Origin: Actinoplanes sp. NBRC 103695
GTDB lineage: Bacteria; Actinomycetota; Actinomycetes; Mycobacteriales; Micromonosporaceae
NCBI RefSeq assembly: GCF_030269485.1
Contig: NZ_BSTL01000002.1
Span: 12,317-74,243 of the forward strand
Length of the DNA: 61,927 bases
Direction of reading: 5' to 3'
Shown: positions 15,281 to 24,685 of the stretch, piece by piece
How the letters are laid out: every line of letters starts with the position of its first letter
Numbering within the stretch: the first letter of the stretch is position 1
Program-made: the position numbers and the translations under genes
Notes under the pieces: generated by a model
The model's database searches: none
What the model was told of the DNA's origin: nothing
The model's input: only the letters and a program-made list of their open reading frames with translations

Positions 15281-16681
15281 CTAAGCGCGCAGGAACGTCA
15301 GGACGGCCCGCACCCGGCGGTGCTCGCGTTCGTGCTGGATCAGGCCGAGCTTGGTGAAGATCGACGTGACGTGTGCCTCGACGGTCTTGATCGCCAGGTG
15401 CAGGTCGGCGGCGACCGCGGCGTTGGACAGGCCCTGGGCCATCAGGGCGAGCACGGCCCGCTCGCGCACGGTGAGCGCGTCCAGCGGGTCGCGCTCGCGC
15501 CGCCGGGCGACCAGCCGGGACACCAGGTCGGGGTCGATGACGGTCTCGCCGCGGGCCACCCTCCGCACGTCGGTGCCGAACGCGGCCAGGTCGGAGACCC
15601 GGTCCTTGAGCAGGTAACCCACGCCGCCGTCGAACTCGGTCATCAGCCGCAACGCGTGGTGCACCTCGACGTACTGGGACAGCAGCATCAGGCCGACGCC
15701 GGGCGCCGCCGCGGTGTCGATGCCCTCGGCCGCGAAACCGGGCGGCATGCGCAGGTCGATCACGGAGACGTCGGGCGGGTCGGCGCGCACCAGGCTCAGC
15801 AGGGCCGCGCCGTCGCCGGCCTGCCCGGTAACCGTGAAGCCGATGTCGGTCAGCACTCGGGCCATGACGGCGTAGCCCGCGGTCACCACCGCCGCCATCG
15901 CGCCGAGGACCAGCGACTTGTTGATCACCGGGTCGATGTCGTAGAGGCGGTATCGGAGGATCGCCGCGCCGGCCGCCACGGCGAGCAGCGGCGCCGTCAG
16001 CGTCCCGGGCACCGGTGACTTCCCGACGGCGAGGCCGAGCAGCATCACGGCGGCGGACACCGTCACCGCGTACAGGAACCAGCGCATCTGCCGGGCCTCG
16101 TCGCCGCGGGCCCGCCGTACCCGCACCACCACGCAGGCCACCCAGGTCAGCTGGAACAGCAGATAGCCGACCGGCCGGGCGACGCGGTAGAACGCCTCCG
16201 CGGCGGCCGTCCCCGGCAGATCGAACGGATGCCCCGCGACCAGGCCGATGCGGGCGTACTCGACCGGCCACAGCGCCGACACCGTGGCGAGGACCAGCCC
16301 CGCCGCGGCGAGGACCACGACGACGGGCACCCACCCGCGGGAGGGGAGCCGCCCGGTCGGGAAGCACATCACCGTCACGCCGATCAGCACCAGCACCAGC
16401 GGGAGCGGCCAGACCCCGAACCAGGCGACCCAGGAGGCACCCGGGAGCGGTCCGGCGTGCAGGCCGTACTCCCGCCCGGCGAACATCACCGCGTGCGCGA
16501 CACCGACCGCGACGAACAGCCGGCCCTCCCGGTTGCCCGGCCGGCGGCGGACCACGTACATCCCGACCGCGGTGAACGAGGCCGCGATCAGCCCGTTGTG
16601 CAGATTGCCGAGGTGCGGGCCGAGCACGAAGCCGCCGGCGACCGGCACAGCGGTCGCCACACCCACCAGCCAGCGCAGCAC
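15281..16681 (-). CDS. Membrane sensor fused to NarL/LuxR response regulator (deletion chimera)
   Basis: About 466 residues. The first ~300 form the multi-helix membrane half of an actinobacterial histidine kinase, including the LRYRLYDIDPVINKSLVLG signature that normally precedes the kinase core. Instead of a kinase, the chain runs straight into a response regulator at ARVLTDIGFTVTGQAG. The receiver keeps its phospho-acceptor Asp (VSVIDLRMPP) and the Lys of GYLLKD, but lacks its first strand and acidic pair. A complete LuxR helix-turn-helix ends the protein (LTVRERAVLALMAQGLSNAA, IKTVEAHVTSIFTKLGL). It looks like an in-frame deletion joining a sensor gene and its partner. GTG at 16681 is the chosen start; upstream in-frame starts exist but would overlap the divergent gene. 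Confidence 0.8.
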   Translation of the reverse strand: MLRWLVGVATAVPVAGGFVLGPHLGNLHNGLIAASFTAVGMYVVRRRPGNREGRLFVAVGVAHAVMFAGREYGLHAGPLPGASWVAWFGVWPLPLVLVLIGVTVMCFPTGRLPSRGWVPVVVVLAAAGLVLATVSALWPVEYARIGLVAGHPFDLPGTAAAEAFYRVARPVGYLLFQLTWVACVVVRVRRARGDEARQMRWFLYAVTVSAAVMLLGLAVGKSPVPGTLTAPLLAVAAGAAILRYRLYDIDPVINKSLVLGAMAAVVTAGYAVMARVLTDIGFTVTGQAGDGAALLSLVRADPPDVSVIDLRMPPGFAAEGIDTAAAPGVGLMLLSQYVEVHHALRLMTEFDGGVGYLLKDRVSDLAAFGTDVRRVARGETVIDPDLVSRLVARRRERDPLDALTVRERAVLALMAQGLSNAAVAADLHLAIKTVEAHVTSIFTKLGLIQHEREHRRVRAVLTFLRA

Positions 16682-16787
16682 GTCTGTATCGTGCCAGCGC
16701 CGAAGCCCCCTGTGACCAGGGTTAACCCGGCGATTGTCCCGGGCCGGCCCCGATGCCCGCCGTGGCCGGCGCGACGACGGTGGGTGC

Positions 16788-17366
16788 ATGACTTCCACAC
16801 CCCTGGAGCGACTCCTCACCGGTTCGCTCGTCGTAGCGCCCGCCGTCTATCTGATCGCCGATCTCCTGTACGCGACCCGGGGCTGGGACGACCCGGCCGC
16901 CGCCGTGGTGCACGTCCTGGGTGCGGTCGGCTACACGCTCGTCATGGTCCGCCTGGCGACCCTCGGCCACGGCGTCCTGGCGGCGATCCTGCTCGTGGCC
17001 GGAGCGTTCGGCGCGGCCGGCGACGTCGCGTACGGCTTCAACACCATCCACGTCTCGCTGGGCGACACCAACCTGGTCGACGCCACCGGCGCCGCCACGC
17101 TGATCAAGCCGCTCGGCCTCTGTTTCCAGCTCTCGTTGCTGCTGGGCGCCGTGGTCCTGCGCCCGAACGCGCCCGCCTGGACCGTTGCTCTGCTGGGCGT
17201 GAGCGCGCTGGCCTGGCCGGTCGCTCACATCGCCAACATCGGCTGGCTGGCCGTGCTGGTGAACGTGGCTCTCGTCGCCGCCTTCGGAGCCGTCGCCGCC
17301 AGCCTGCGGACAACCACCGGATCGCCTGACGTGGTCAGGCCCGGTGCCCGGCAAGGACCTGCCTGA
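16788..17366 (+). CDS. Small multi-helix membrane protein, unknown function
   Basis: A 192-residue integral membrane protein with about six hydrophobic helices (SLVVAPAVYLIADLLYA, LGAVGYTLVMVRLATLG, AAILLVAGAFGAAGDVAYGF, and others). It is not a recognised transporter and resembles actinobacterial DUF-type membrane proteins. It is divergent from the sensor/regulator chimera, so it may have been a target of that system. Its end overlaps the Nudix gene on the opposite strand by 32 bp. Confidence 0.65.
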   Translation: MTSTPLERLLTGSLVVAPAVYLIADLLYATRGWDDPAAAVVHVLGAVGYTLVMVRLATLGHGVLAAILLVAGAFGAAGDVAYGFNTIHVSLGDTNLVDATGAATLIKPLGLCFQLSLLLGAVVLRPNAPAWTVALLGVSALAWPVAHIANIGWLAVLVNVALVAAFGAVAASLRTTTGSPDVVRPGARQGPA

Positions 17367-17760
17367 ACATCGCCAGGTAGCTGTCGTGAGCCAGGGACAA
17401 GTCTCCGAGTGCGTCCGCGGCGAACCACGCGATGGCATCGTGTTCGTCCGGCGCGACGTTGGCCGGAGACCCGGTCCACGCTTCGATCAGCCAGATCAGC
17501 ATGGAGAACGTGTCGCCAAGAATTTCCCGCATGGGCGGACCCGACGGCGCCGCTATGTCGATGCCCAATTCCTCCCGGATCTCCCGAGCAAGTGCCGCGC
17601 CAGGAGGTTCCCCGGGCTCGACGTGCCCACCGGGCAGATCCCAGACATCGGGATACCAACGGCGCCGCGGAGACCGGTGACAAAGCAGTAAGCGGTCGCC
17701 GTCCCGCAGCAACGCCGCGACGACGCGAGCCTTGGAAGCGTCATCCGCGGAGATCGACAC
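17335..17760 (-). CDS. Nudix hydrolase
   Basis: A 141-residue cytosolic pyrophosphohydrolase. The complete Nudix box reads GHVEPGEPPGAALAREIREE followed by LGI, matching Gx5Ex7REUxEExGU, with the catalytic glutamates in place. WDLPGG precedes it as in MutT-like proteins. The start is GTG. The substrate (nucleotide or otherwise) cannot be read from sequence. Confidence 0.92.
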   Translation of the reverse strand: MSISADDASKARVVAALLRDGDRLLLCHRSPRRRWYPDVWDLPGGHVEPGEPPGAALAREIREELGIDIAAPSGPPMREILGDTFSMLIWLIEAWTGSPANVAPDEHDAIAWFAADALGDLSLAHDSYLAMFRQVLAGHRA

Positions 17761-17861
17761 GGCCGAATTCTGCCACGGTCAGGTCTGGCCGACTGATCGA
17801 TCACGGCCAGCAGCGCCAGCGGGACCGACGGTGGTGCGAGGGGTGACGGCTGAGTCAGACT

Positions 17862-18695
17862 GTGGCGGTGACTGTGGAGACGCCGGATCAGCGCGGGGCG
17901 CGGGAGCTGCGGCGTGTGCTCTTCGATGAGGTTGCGGGGCTTTATGACGCCACTCGTCAGGGTTATCCCAGGGAGCTTGTCGATGCGGTTGTCGACGATG
18001 CGGCGATCGGGCCGGGCGCCGCTGTGCTGGAGATCGGCTGCGGCACCGGGCAGCTCACCCGGCAGCTTGCCGGGCGGGGCTTCGACCTGACCGCCATCGA
18101 CATCGGGGCGGCGATGGTGGAAGCCGCCCGGGGCAACGTCGCGGATGAGGCCGCGCGGTTCGAAGTGTGCTCCTTCGAGGACTTCGCGGGCGGCGGGCCG
18201 TTCGATCTCATCGTGTCGGCCACGGCCTTCCACTGGATCGATCCCGGCGTGGGTCTGGCCAAAGCCGCCCGGCTGCTCCGGCCCGGCGGCTGGCTGGCGC
18301 TGCTGACCACGGGAGAACGCTATCCGGAGCAGCTGTGGGGCGGGATGCGCGAACTGTGGGTCAGGTACAGCCGCCAGACCGGGGAGTGGGCCGACCAGCC
18401 GTCCTGGCTGGCGGCGCTGCGGGACAGCGAACTCTTCGGCGCGACCGTCGAAGCCGGCCACGCCACTGCTCTGCGCCTTCCCGCGGAGACCGTGCTCGGT
18501 GTCGAACGCACCCGTGCCACGTTCCTCAGCTTCACCGAGCAGGATCAGGCGGACTTCACCAGGGAACTCACGGCGCTGCTGGAGCCGGGCTCCCACATCG
18601 ACGTGGTTCAGGAGAGTTTCCTGGCCATGGCACCCACGAGCCGGCGCTCAGACGAACAGGGCTCAGACGAACAGAGGCTCCACCTGACGCCGTGA
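17862..18695 (+). CDS. SAM-dependent methyltransferase
   Basis: A 277-residue class I methyltransferase, GTG start. Motif I is [16 protein letters not shown] (about residues 55-70), followed by the acidic loop [23 protein letters not shown] and the post-motif [20 protein letters not shown]. The layout is that of the UbiE/YcgJ-like group (methyltransferase domain 11). The last ~25 residues contain a duplicated SDEQ segment from a short DNA duplication and overlap the aldo/keto reductase gene tail by 33 bp. The acceptor is unknown. Confidence 0.88.
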   Translation: MAVTVETPDQRGARELRRVLFDEVAGLYDATRQGYPRELVDAVVDDAAIGPGAAVLEIGCGTGQLTRQLAGRGFDLTAIDIGAAMVEAARGNVADEAARFEVCSFEDFAGGGPFDLIVSATAFHWIDPGVGLAKAARLLRPGGWLALLTTGERYPEQLWGGMRELWVRYSRQTGEWADQPSWLAALRDSELFGATVEAGHATALRLPAETVLGVERTRATFLSFTEQDQADFTRELTALLEPGSHIDVVQESFLAMAPTSRRSDEQGSDEQRLHLTP

Positions 18696-19520
18696 CGCCA
18701 GGTCGTCCATGGTCTCGTCCGACGGGCGCTGCTCGTAGCGTTCCGCCGCGTCGAGCAGCAGCGGCAGGATGTCGACGTCGCCGGTGGTCAGCAGGAAAGC
18801 CTCCGGACGGCCGAGCACCCAGTGCACCGCCTGGTCAATGTCGGCCTGGTCGCGCAGCGGCTCGTACCAGGTGGACGCGGACTTCGGGCGGCCCTCCCAG
18901 CGGCGCAGCGCCAAGCTCTTGATCGTCTGCAGGGCGACCTGGCGTTCGGCGCACACGGCGGCCAGCGCCTCGAACGTCTCCGCGTACCGCGGGTCGCGCA
19001 TCTGCACGTAGTTGTAGGGCGCCAGCACCGAGTCGAACGGGAAGCGCTCCAGGCTGCGGCGGTGCATCTCGGGCACCGGCAGGCCGTGCCCGGTCACGCC
19101 GATGAACCGGACCAGGCCCTCCTCGCGCGCCTCGATCGCCGCCTCGAGGGCGCCGTTCGGGCCCAGGGCGGTCTCCCACTCGATGACGTCGACCAGGTTG
19201 TGCAACTGGATGGAGTCGATCCGGTCGACGCCGAGGCGGTCCAGCGAGCGGCGGATCTCCTCGCGCGCGCCGCGGTAGGTCCGCTCGCCGGTCTTGGTCG
19301 CCAGGAAGAACTCGCCGGGGTGCCGCCGCAGCCAGGTCGCCACCCGCAGCTCGGCGTCGCCGTAGCCCGCGGCGACGTCGATGTGGTTGATGCCGTGCCG
19401 CACCAGCAGGTCGAGGGCGCGGTCCGCCTCCGTCTTGCTGACACTGCCGAGGGCCGCGCCGCCGAAGATGACACGGCTCGACTCGTGTCCGGTGGCTCCG
19501 AACGCCATCCGAGGGATCAT
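18663..19520 (-). CDS. Aldo/keto reductase
   Basis: A 285-residue NADPH-dependent oxidoreductase with the TIM-barrel fold. [14 protein letters not shown] carries the catalytic Asp/Tyr, [11 protein letters not shown] the catalytic Lys and SIQLHNL the His, completing the tetrad. The C-terminal cofactor region ([19 protein letters not shown] counterpart of the GxxN loop) is modified. It resembles the stand-alone predicted aldo/keto reductases (COG1453-like) rather than classical AKR1. It is monocistronic and the substrate is unknown. Confidence 0.88.
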   Translation of the reverse strand: MIPRMAFGATGHESSRVIFGGAALGSVSKTEADRALDLLVRHGINHIDVAAGYGDAELRVATWLRRHPGEFFLATKTGERTYRGAREEIRRSLDRLGVDRIDSIQLHNLVDVIEWETALGPNGALEAAIEAREEGLVRFIGVTGHGLPVPEMHRRSLERFPFDSVLAPYNYVQMRDPRYAETFEALAAVCAERQVALQTIKSLALRRWEGRPKSASTWYEPLRDQADIDQAVHWVLGRPEAFLLTTGDVDILPLLLDAAERYEQRPSDETMDDLASRRQVEPLFV

Positions 19521-19718
19521 GCTGTGAGCCTAACCCCGGCCGACCTGTTGCACCGGAGGGTCGGTATTCCGGCTCCGCGCGGGTTCTCGCGTCCGGGCTG
19601 CTGGGGAAGGGCGGCGCAGACGATGATGGGTTCGTGGGGATCGGTCTCCGGGCCGGGACAGCCGTGGCGACGGTGGCGGCCGTCGCCGCTCCCATCCACC
19701 TACAGATCTTGATCTTGG

Positions 19719-20819
19719 TTACTTGATCAGCAGGTCGAGGTCGAGCCAGCCGGTCAGGTCCGCGAGCTCGGCCTCCACCGCGGCGGCGGTCGCCGGCTCG
19801 AACGGCTCGTCCTCGTGGATCGCGTCGACGCGCAGCACACCCTCGGTGCGGTCGGCGGTGGCGTCGACCTTCCCGATCAGGCGGTCGCCGTGCAGGATCG
19901 GCAGCGCCCAGTAGCCCCACCGGCGCTTGGCCGCCGGCTTGTACATCTCCAGCTGGTACTCGTACTCGAAGATCTCGGTCATCCGCTTGCGGTCGTAGAC
20001 CAGGCGGTCGAGCGGGGACAGCAGCGCCGTGCGGCCGGTGAAGTCGCGGCCCAGGTAGGCGGGGTCGACGCGCCACTTGCCGCGGACGCCCTCGATGGTC
20101 GCCGGCTCGCCAACCTCGCCCACGTGGTTGGGCTCGCCGGGAGTGGCGGTCGCGCGGGCGCGGGCGATCCCCAGCGCATGCAGCCGGCGCTCGTCGCGGA
20201 TGCGCAGCGCCTCGTCGGCCGGGACCGGCGGGTCGTCGGGGTAGACGCGCTCGGCGAGGTCCCACAGCCGGTCGCGGCCGCGGCGCCCGACCACGGCCAC
20301 CTCGCCGCGGGACGCCATCTGGTCGAGCAGGCGGATCACGTTGCGGTCGTTGTTCCAGCCCGAGGAGCGCCACGGGACGATGGTCAGGTCGGGGAACGCG
20401 CGGGCGGTCAGCGGGTTCTCGTCGAAGAGCCGCTCCAGGATGTGGCGGCGGCAGTCGTCGTTCGCGCGCACCCAGTCCTCCAGCGCGGCCTCCCACTCGG
20501 CGATCTCGCCGCGGCCGGGCCAGTCGGCCATGTCGGCGCGGAACAGGGCGATGTCCTCGGCGGGGCGGATCAGCATGTGCAGCTCGACCAGCGACTGGTC
20601 GGCGAGCGCGGCGGCCAGTTCCTCGGGCGCGTACCCGGAACCGAGGCGGCTCCACAGCACCAGGTCGGCGCTGGGCGCGACGGCGGCGGTCTGGTCGTAC
20701 TGAAGAAGGGTGAGGTGGCGGACCGCGGCCATCATGTCCGGTGGCCGTGTGTGATCGAGCAGTTGCGCGGTGATCGCGATGCGCCGCGCCTCGTCGCGAG
20801 TGAGCTGGTGAACCGCCAT
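19719..20819 (-). CDS. YcaQ/AlkZ-like DNA glycosylase
   Basis: A 366-residue winged-helix protein of the HTH_42 (DUF1006) family, which includes YcaQ, a glycosylase that unhooks interstrand crosslinks, and AlkZ, which gives self-resistance to azinomycin. The catalytic signature is QYD in LTLLQYDQT, matching the QxD form of YcaQ rather than the QxQ of AlkZ. Conserved C-terminal blocks are LLSPLDRLVYDRKR, FEYEYQLEMYKPAAKRRWGY and LHGDRLIGKVDATADR. It probably removes bulky or crosslinking alkyl-base lesions. It is divergent from the Ser/Thr kinase gene, with no biosynthetic genes nearby. Confidence 0.88.
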   Translation of the reverse strand: MAVHQLTRDEARRIAITAQLLDHTRPPDMMAAVRHLTLLQYDQTAAVAPSADLVLWSRLGSGYAPEELAAALADQSLVELHMLIRPAEDIALFRADMADWPGRGEIAEWEAALEDWVRANDDCRRHILERLFDENPLTARAFPDLTIVPWRSSGWNNDRNVIRLLDQMASRGEVAVVGRRGRDRLWDLAERVYPDDPPVPADEALRIRDERRLHALGIARARATATPGEPNHVGEVGEPATIEGVRGKWRVDPAYLGRDFTGRTALLSPLDRLVYDRKRMTEIFEYEYQLEMYKPAAKRRWGYWALPILHGDRLIGKVDATADRTEGVLRVDAIHEDEPFEPATAAAVEAELADLTGWLDLDLLIK

Positions 20820-21012
20820 GCGCGGAGGTTAGCGGCCGGGTACGACAGCCTTCATGGAAATACGAGGGATTCCGTGAGTTGGTTCATCTTCCCCTGGACT
20901 TTGCACGATTGACCTCGATCTAATCCCCACACGTGCGTCGGACGGTCACACCCGCGTCGATCAGGGTATGGTCCGCCACGGCGTGCCGTCTGACTTCGGA
21001 GGGGAATCGGGT

Positions 21013-22722
21013 ATGAGCATGCCCCTGCATCCGGCCGAGGCCACCACCCTCGGACCGTACGAGCTTCTGGGGCGGTTGGGCCGTGGCGGTATGGGCGCGG
21101 TCTACCTCGGCCGGTCACCGGACGGCCACAAGGTCGCCATCAAGGTGATCCGGGCCGAGCTGAGCGACCGTGAGCTGCGCGCGCGGTTCCGCAGCGAGGT
21201 GAACCGGCTGCGTCAGGTGCCGTCGTTCTCCACCGCCGCGGTGCTCGACGCGAACCTCGACCACGACCCGGCCTACCTGGTCGTCGAGTACGTCGACGGG
21301 CCCAGCCTGGCCGACGTCGTCCGCGACCGTGGCCCGATGTCGCGCGAGCAGCTGCACGGGGTGGCCATCGGCATCACCACGGCGCTGTCCGCGATCCACG
21401 GCGCCGGGGTCATCCACCGCGACCTCAAGCCGGAGAACGTGCTGCTCCCGGTCGGCGGCGTCAAGGTCATCGACTTCGGCATCGCCCGCTCGTTCGACGT
21501 GACCAGCGCCCACACGCGCACCGACCAGATGGTCGGCACGGTCGCCTACATGGCGCCGGAGCGGTTCGCCTCGGACGGCAGCAACACGGTCACGCCGGCC
21601 TCGGACATCTTCGCCTGGGGCGTGATGGTGGCGTACGCGGCGACCGGGCGCACGCCGTTCGCCGCCGACTCGCCGCCCGCCACCGCGATGAAGATCCTGA
21701 GCCGGCCGCCGAACCTGACCGGCCTGCACCAGCCGATGCGTGACCTGGTCGAACGGGCGCTGGCCAAGGACCCGAACCATCGGCCGACCGCCCGCCAGCT
21801 GCTGGACGCGCTGCTGGTCGACGACGGCCGCTCCACAGCCTCCAGTCCCCGGACGGCCGGGCGTCCCGCGGCGGCCGGGCCTCCTGCCGCAGCCGGGCGA
21901 CCCCAGACCGCCGGGCGTCCACCGTCGGCCGGCTGGGCCGGGCATCCCGCCGCGGCCGGACGCGCCACGGTCGCGCCTGCGCGGTCCGACTTCGCCGCGC
22001 CGCCCGTGGGTCCCGGAACCAGCAGGGCGCCCCGATCGATCGAACGTCTCACCGCGCGGACCTCGCACCGCCGCAAGCGCAATGCCCTCGCCGTGGCGGG
22101 CGGCGCGGTCGCGCTCACCGCGGCAGTCATCCTCGGACTCTCCCTCCACGCGCCGATCGGGGAGGCGGACGTCCCCGCGCCGCGAGCCGCCGCTCAGCAG
22201 GCCGGCGGTGCCGCGGCGGCCGACAACTCGACCAACTCCGCGCCCGCGCCCGCGCGCCCGCAGCGGGCCGCCACTCCCGCCGCCCTGCTCGAGCTGCTGT
22301 CCCGGATGTATCCCGGCCGCACCCTGGCGCGCGCCGCGACGGCCGAGGAGAACGGCCTGTGGGTGCAGGTGCTGATGGACGACGGCGACGGCCCCGGTCG
22401 CCTCGCCCTGTCGGTCAGCCGCGACAAGAACCCCGATTCCGACGTACGCGCGGGCGCCCCGGAGGTGACCGTCGAGCGTCTGGCGGGCAACTGCATCCAG
22501 GACGTGGTCGTCCGGGCGGACTGGAGCGACGGCACGCACGTGTCCGTCGACGTCTCCACCTGTCTGCCCTGGAACGGCTCGGAGAACCCGGAGTCGCCGC
22601 CGCCCCTGACCGTCGCCGAGGCGAGGAAGCTGGTGGCCGACCCGCGCTGGGGCGTCACGATGGACGCCGAGCTGGTCGCCGCGGGCGCCAAGCACTTCCC
22701 CAAGATCATCAAGCTCGGCTAG
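21013..22722 (+). CDS. Membrane Ser/Thr protein kinase (PknB-like) with extracellular domain
   Basis: A 569-residue Hanks-type kinase. The ATG at 21013 is preceded by GGAGGGG. The glycine loop GRLGRGGMGAVYLG, VAIKVI lysine, IHRDLKPENVLL, IDFG and GTVAYMAPE are all intact, so it should be active. A Pro/Ala/Gly-rich juxtamembrane linker with AAGRP-type repeats (about 275-340) leads to one transmembrane helix (ALAVAGGAVALTAAVILGL). An extracellular ~170-residue domain of unrecognised fold follows; it has no PASTA repeats. The gene stands alone between divergent and co-directional genes, and its signal is unknown. Confidence 0.92.
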   Translation: MSMPLHPAEATTLGPYELLGRLGRGGMGAVYLGRSPDGHKVAIKVIRAELSDRELRARFRSEVNRLRQVPSFSTAAVLDANLDHDPAYLVVEYVDGPSLADVVRDRGPMSREQLHGVAIGITTALSAIHGAGVIHRDLKPENVLLPVGGVKVIDFGIARSFDVTSAHTRTDQMVGTVAYMAPERFASDGSNTVTPASDIFAWGVMVAYAATGRTPFAADSPPATAMKILSRPPNLTGLHQPMRDLVERALAKDPNHRPTARQLLDALLVDDGRSTASSPRTAGRPAAAGPPAAAGRPQTAGRPPSAGWAGHPAAAGRATVAPARSDFAAPPVGPGTSRAPRSIERLTARTSHRRKRNALAVAGGAVALTAAVILGLSLHAPIGEADVPAPRAAAQQAGGAAAADNSTNSAPAPARPQRAATPAALLELLSRMYPGRTLARAATAEENGLWVQVLMDDGDGPGRLALSVSRDKNPDSDVRAGAPEVTVERLAGNCIQDVVVRADWSDGTHVSVDVSTCLPWNGSENPESPPPLTVAEARKLVADPRWGVTMDAELVAAGAKHFPKIIKLG

Positions 22723-22794
22723 ATTCCCGCTGATCGACGGGACGGGCAGGAAACTCGATGGGCGCGGGCGCGCTGCTCTCGTACGGTGGTCGGC

Positions 22795-23379
22795 ATGTCG
22801 CTCGAAGCCGCGCGTGCCGCCGACGTCCTCGCCGCGCTCTCCAGCCCGATCCGCCTGTCCGCCCTGGCCGAGCTGACCCGCCGCGGCCGTGAGGGCGCCA
22901 CCATCGCCGAGCTGGCGTACGCGCTGGACGCCTCGGTGCCGCAGACCGGCGACGCCTGTGCCCGCCTGGTGGCGCTGGGCCTGGCGACGGGCTCCGGCAA
23001 CGGCGTCTACCGGGCCCGTCCGGAGGGCCTGCGCGACGCGGCGGCCGCCGTTGACAACCTGCAGCCGATCTCTCCGCTGCTGACCGAGTACCCGCAGCTC
23101 CGCGGCTATTTCGCGCACGGCCGCCTGTCGTCGATGCCGCCCACGCTGAGCGAGCGGTACACCCAGCTGGGCCAGCTGCTGGCCCGCTTCCTCGACCTGG
23201 ACGGCCTGTACACCGAGGACGAGATCAACAAGAGGCTGGCCGAGGTGACCGACGACGTGGCCGGCGTCCGCCGCATGATGGTCGACACGGGCTGGCTGGA
23301 GCGCGACCGGGCCGGCTCCACGTACGGCGCCGGCCGCCCGGTGCCCGCCGCTGTGGACGGATCACCGAGAACGGCCTAG
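22795..23379 (+). CDS. ArsR-like / DUF2087 regulator
   Basis: A 194-residue protein. The first ~85 residues are a winged helix (VLAALSSPIRLSALAELTRR, IAELAYALDASVPQTGDACA). The C-terminal half matches DUF2087 (FLDLDGLYTEDEINKRLAEV, VRRMMVDTGWLERDRAGSTY). This architecture is common in actinobacterial regulators; no metal-binding cysteines are present. An in-frame GTG lies nine bases upstream. It is a single gene with unknown targets. Confidence 0.82.
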   Translation: MSLEAARAADVLAALSSPIRLSALAELTRRGREGATIAELAYALDASVPQTGDACARLVALGLATGSGNGVYRARPEGLRDAAAAVDNLQPISPLLTEYPQLRGYFAHGRLSSMPPTLSERYTQLGQLLARFLDLDGLYTEDEINKRLAEVTDDVAGVRRMMVDTGWLERDRAGSTYGAGRPVPAAVDGSPRTA

Positions 23380-23470
23380 TTGTGCTGTCCAGGGACGTTG
23401 GTCAACCTGGTTACCGGTGGCGGGCCGCCGGTGGCGGTGTGCGACCGGCTGGATCGTTCATGCTGACGGG

Positions 23471-24415
23471 ATGGCGTTGACGTGGCTGGACGAGCCGACT
23501 GTGGATGCGTTGCGGGCCGCGCTGCGCAAAGTAGCGCCTGACCTGGCCGACGGCACGATCGTGCCCCGCGGGCTGGAGCCGAGCGACGATCCGCGGTGGC
23601 GCGCGGCCAGTGCCGAGGTCGATGGACGGTTCGTGGTGAAGTTCGCCTGGGCGAGGCCGCCCGCACTGCGGATCTGCCATCAGGCACGACTGCTGGACGC
23701 GCTGCGGGTGGCAGCACCGTCGTTGCCGCTGCCCACGGTAGTGATCGCGTCTCGTAATCCGGCGATGCTGATAACTCATCGGGCGGCCGTGGTGCCGTTC
23801 TTCCACGTACGACACGAGATCACGTTGGCTGACCGCCCGAAGGCCGCGGGTGATCTTGCTGCGGTTCTTGCGGGACTGCACAACCCTGATGTGCTGAAGG
23901 CGGTGTCCGAGGCCGTGGGCGTTCTGCCCCGGCCGATGGCGCATGCCTCGACCGACACCCTCCGTGCCCGATTCGGGGCGTTGATCCGGCCCGAGCAGCG
24001 GGACCGATTGTCGACCTGGTGTGACTGGGCTGACCGAGTACTCGCGGCGCCCGGCCGGGACGTACTGGTGCACGGCGACTTCCACGGCGACAACCACCTC
24101 TGGGACCGTGAGTCGTTGAGGCTGCGTCTTGTCGTCGATTGGGAGACCGCGGGTGCAGGCGAACCAGAATTCGACCTGCGATGCCTGCCCGGGGACTGCG
24201 GTATCGAGCTGTTCGTGGCGACAGTGACCGCGTACGAGCGGGTCTCCGGCGCGACGTTGAACATGGACCGGATCATGGCTTGGCACCTGCGCACCGTTCT
24301 TGGTGACGCGTTGTGGCGGGCCGAGGCCGGAGTCGCCTTGCCGGACCATCGCGCGCCGGCGCAATGGGTCGATGACCTGGACGCCCGATTCACTGCTCTC
24401 GGAACATTCGGCTAG
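23471..24415 (+). CDS. Aminoglycoside phosphotransferase (APH) family kinase
   Basis: A 314-residue small-molecule kinase. The catalytic loop is VLVHGDFHGDNHLWD (HGDxxxxN, with Asp and Asn in place) and the metal-binding Asp is in VVDWETAGAGEPEFDLR. The N-terminal lobe has VVKFAWA as the ATP lysine strand. Family members phosphorylate aminoglycosides, homoserine, choline or sugars, and nothing here selects among them. Third-position GC looks a little lower than in neighbours (several gta, gtg-tcg and ctt codons), a weak hint of transfer. Confidence 0.82.
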   Translation: MALTWLDEPTVDALRAALRKVAPDLADGTIVPRGLEPSDDPRWRAASAEVDGRFVVKFAWARPPALRICHQARLLDALRVAAPSLPLPTVVIASRNPAMLITHRAAVVPFFHVRHEITLADRPKAAGDLAAVLAGLHNPDVLKAVSEAVGVLPRPMAHASTDTLRARFGALIRPEQRDRLSTWCDWADRVLAAPGRDVLVHGDFHGDNHLWDRESLRLRLVVDWETAGAGEPEFDLRCLPGDCGIELFVATVTAYERVSGATLNMDRIMAWHLRTVLGDALWRAEAGVALPDHRAPAQWVDDLDARFTALGTFG

Positions 24416-24685
24416 ACAGCGGCTCAGGTGGGCCACTTGATCATCTTGAGCTCCTGCCAGATCGGCTACCTGCACCGCCTCCGGCGCGGCGACGCGGGCC
24501 GCCTCCAATGGTGAGATCAGCTATTGGAAGTGTCGGAATGCCCGAGCTGTCGGTGTGCTGGTCAGCATGCCTCGCCCGTACGGATGAACGTGTCCAGGCG
24601 GCGTGGGTCTTGCCGATCGTGCGGGTGAGTGGGGGATATTCATTGGCGTTGCCGTCGTCGGGGATGCAAGGTCAGCGGCGTGGTG

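Noticed and set aside
13724..16018. 764-codon plus-strand frame across the aldehyde dehydrogenase and chimera genes
   Set aside because: Antisense to two recognisable genes, no motif, Arg/His/Gly-rich composition.
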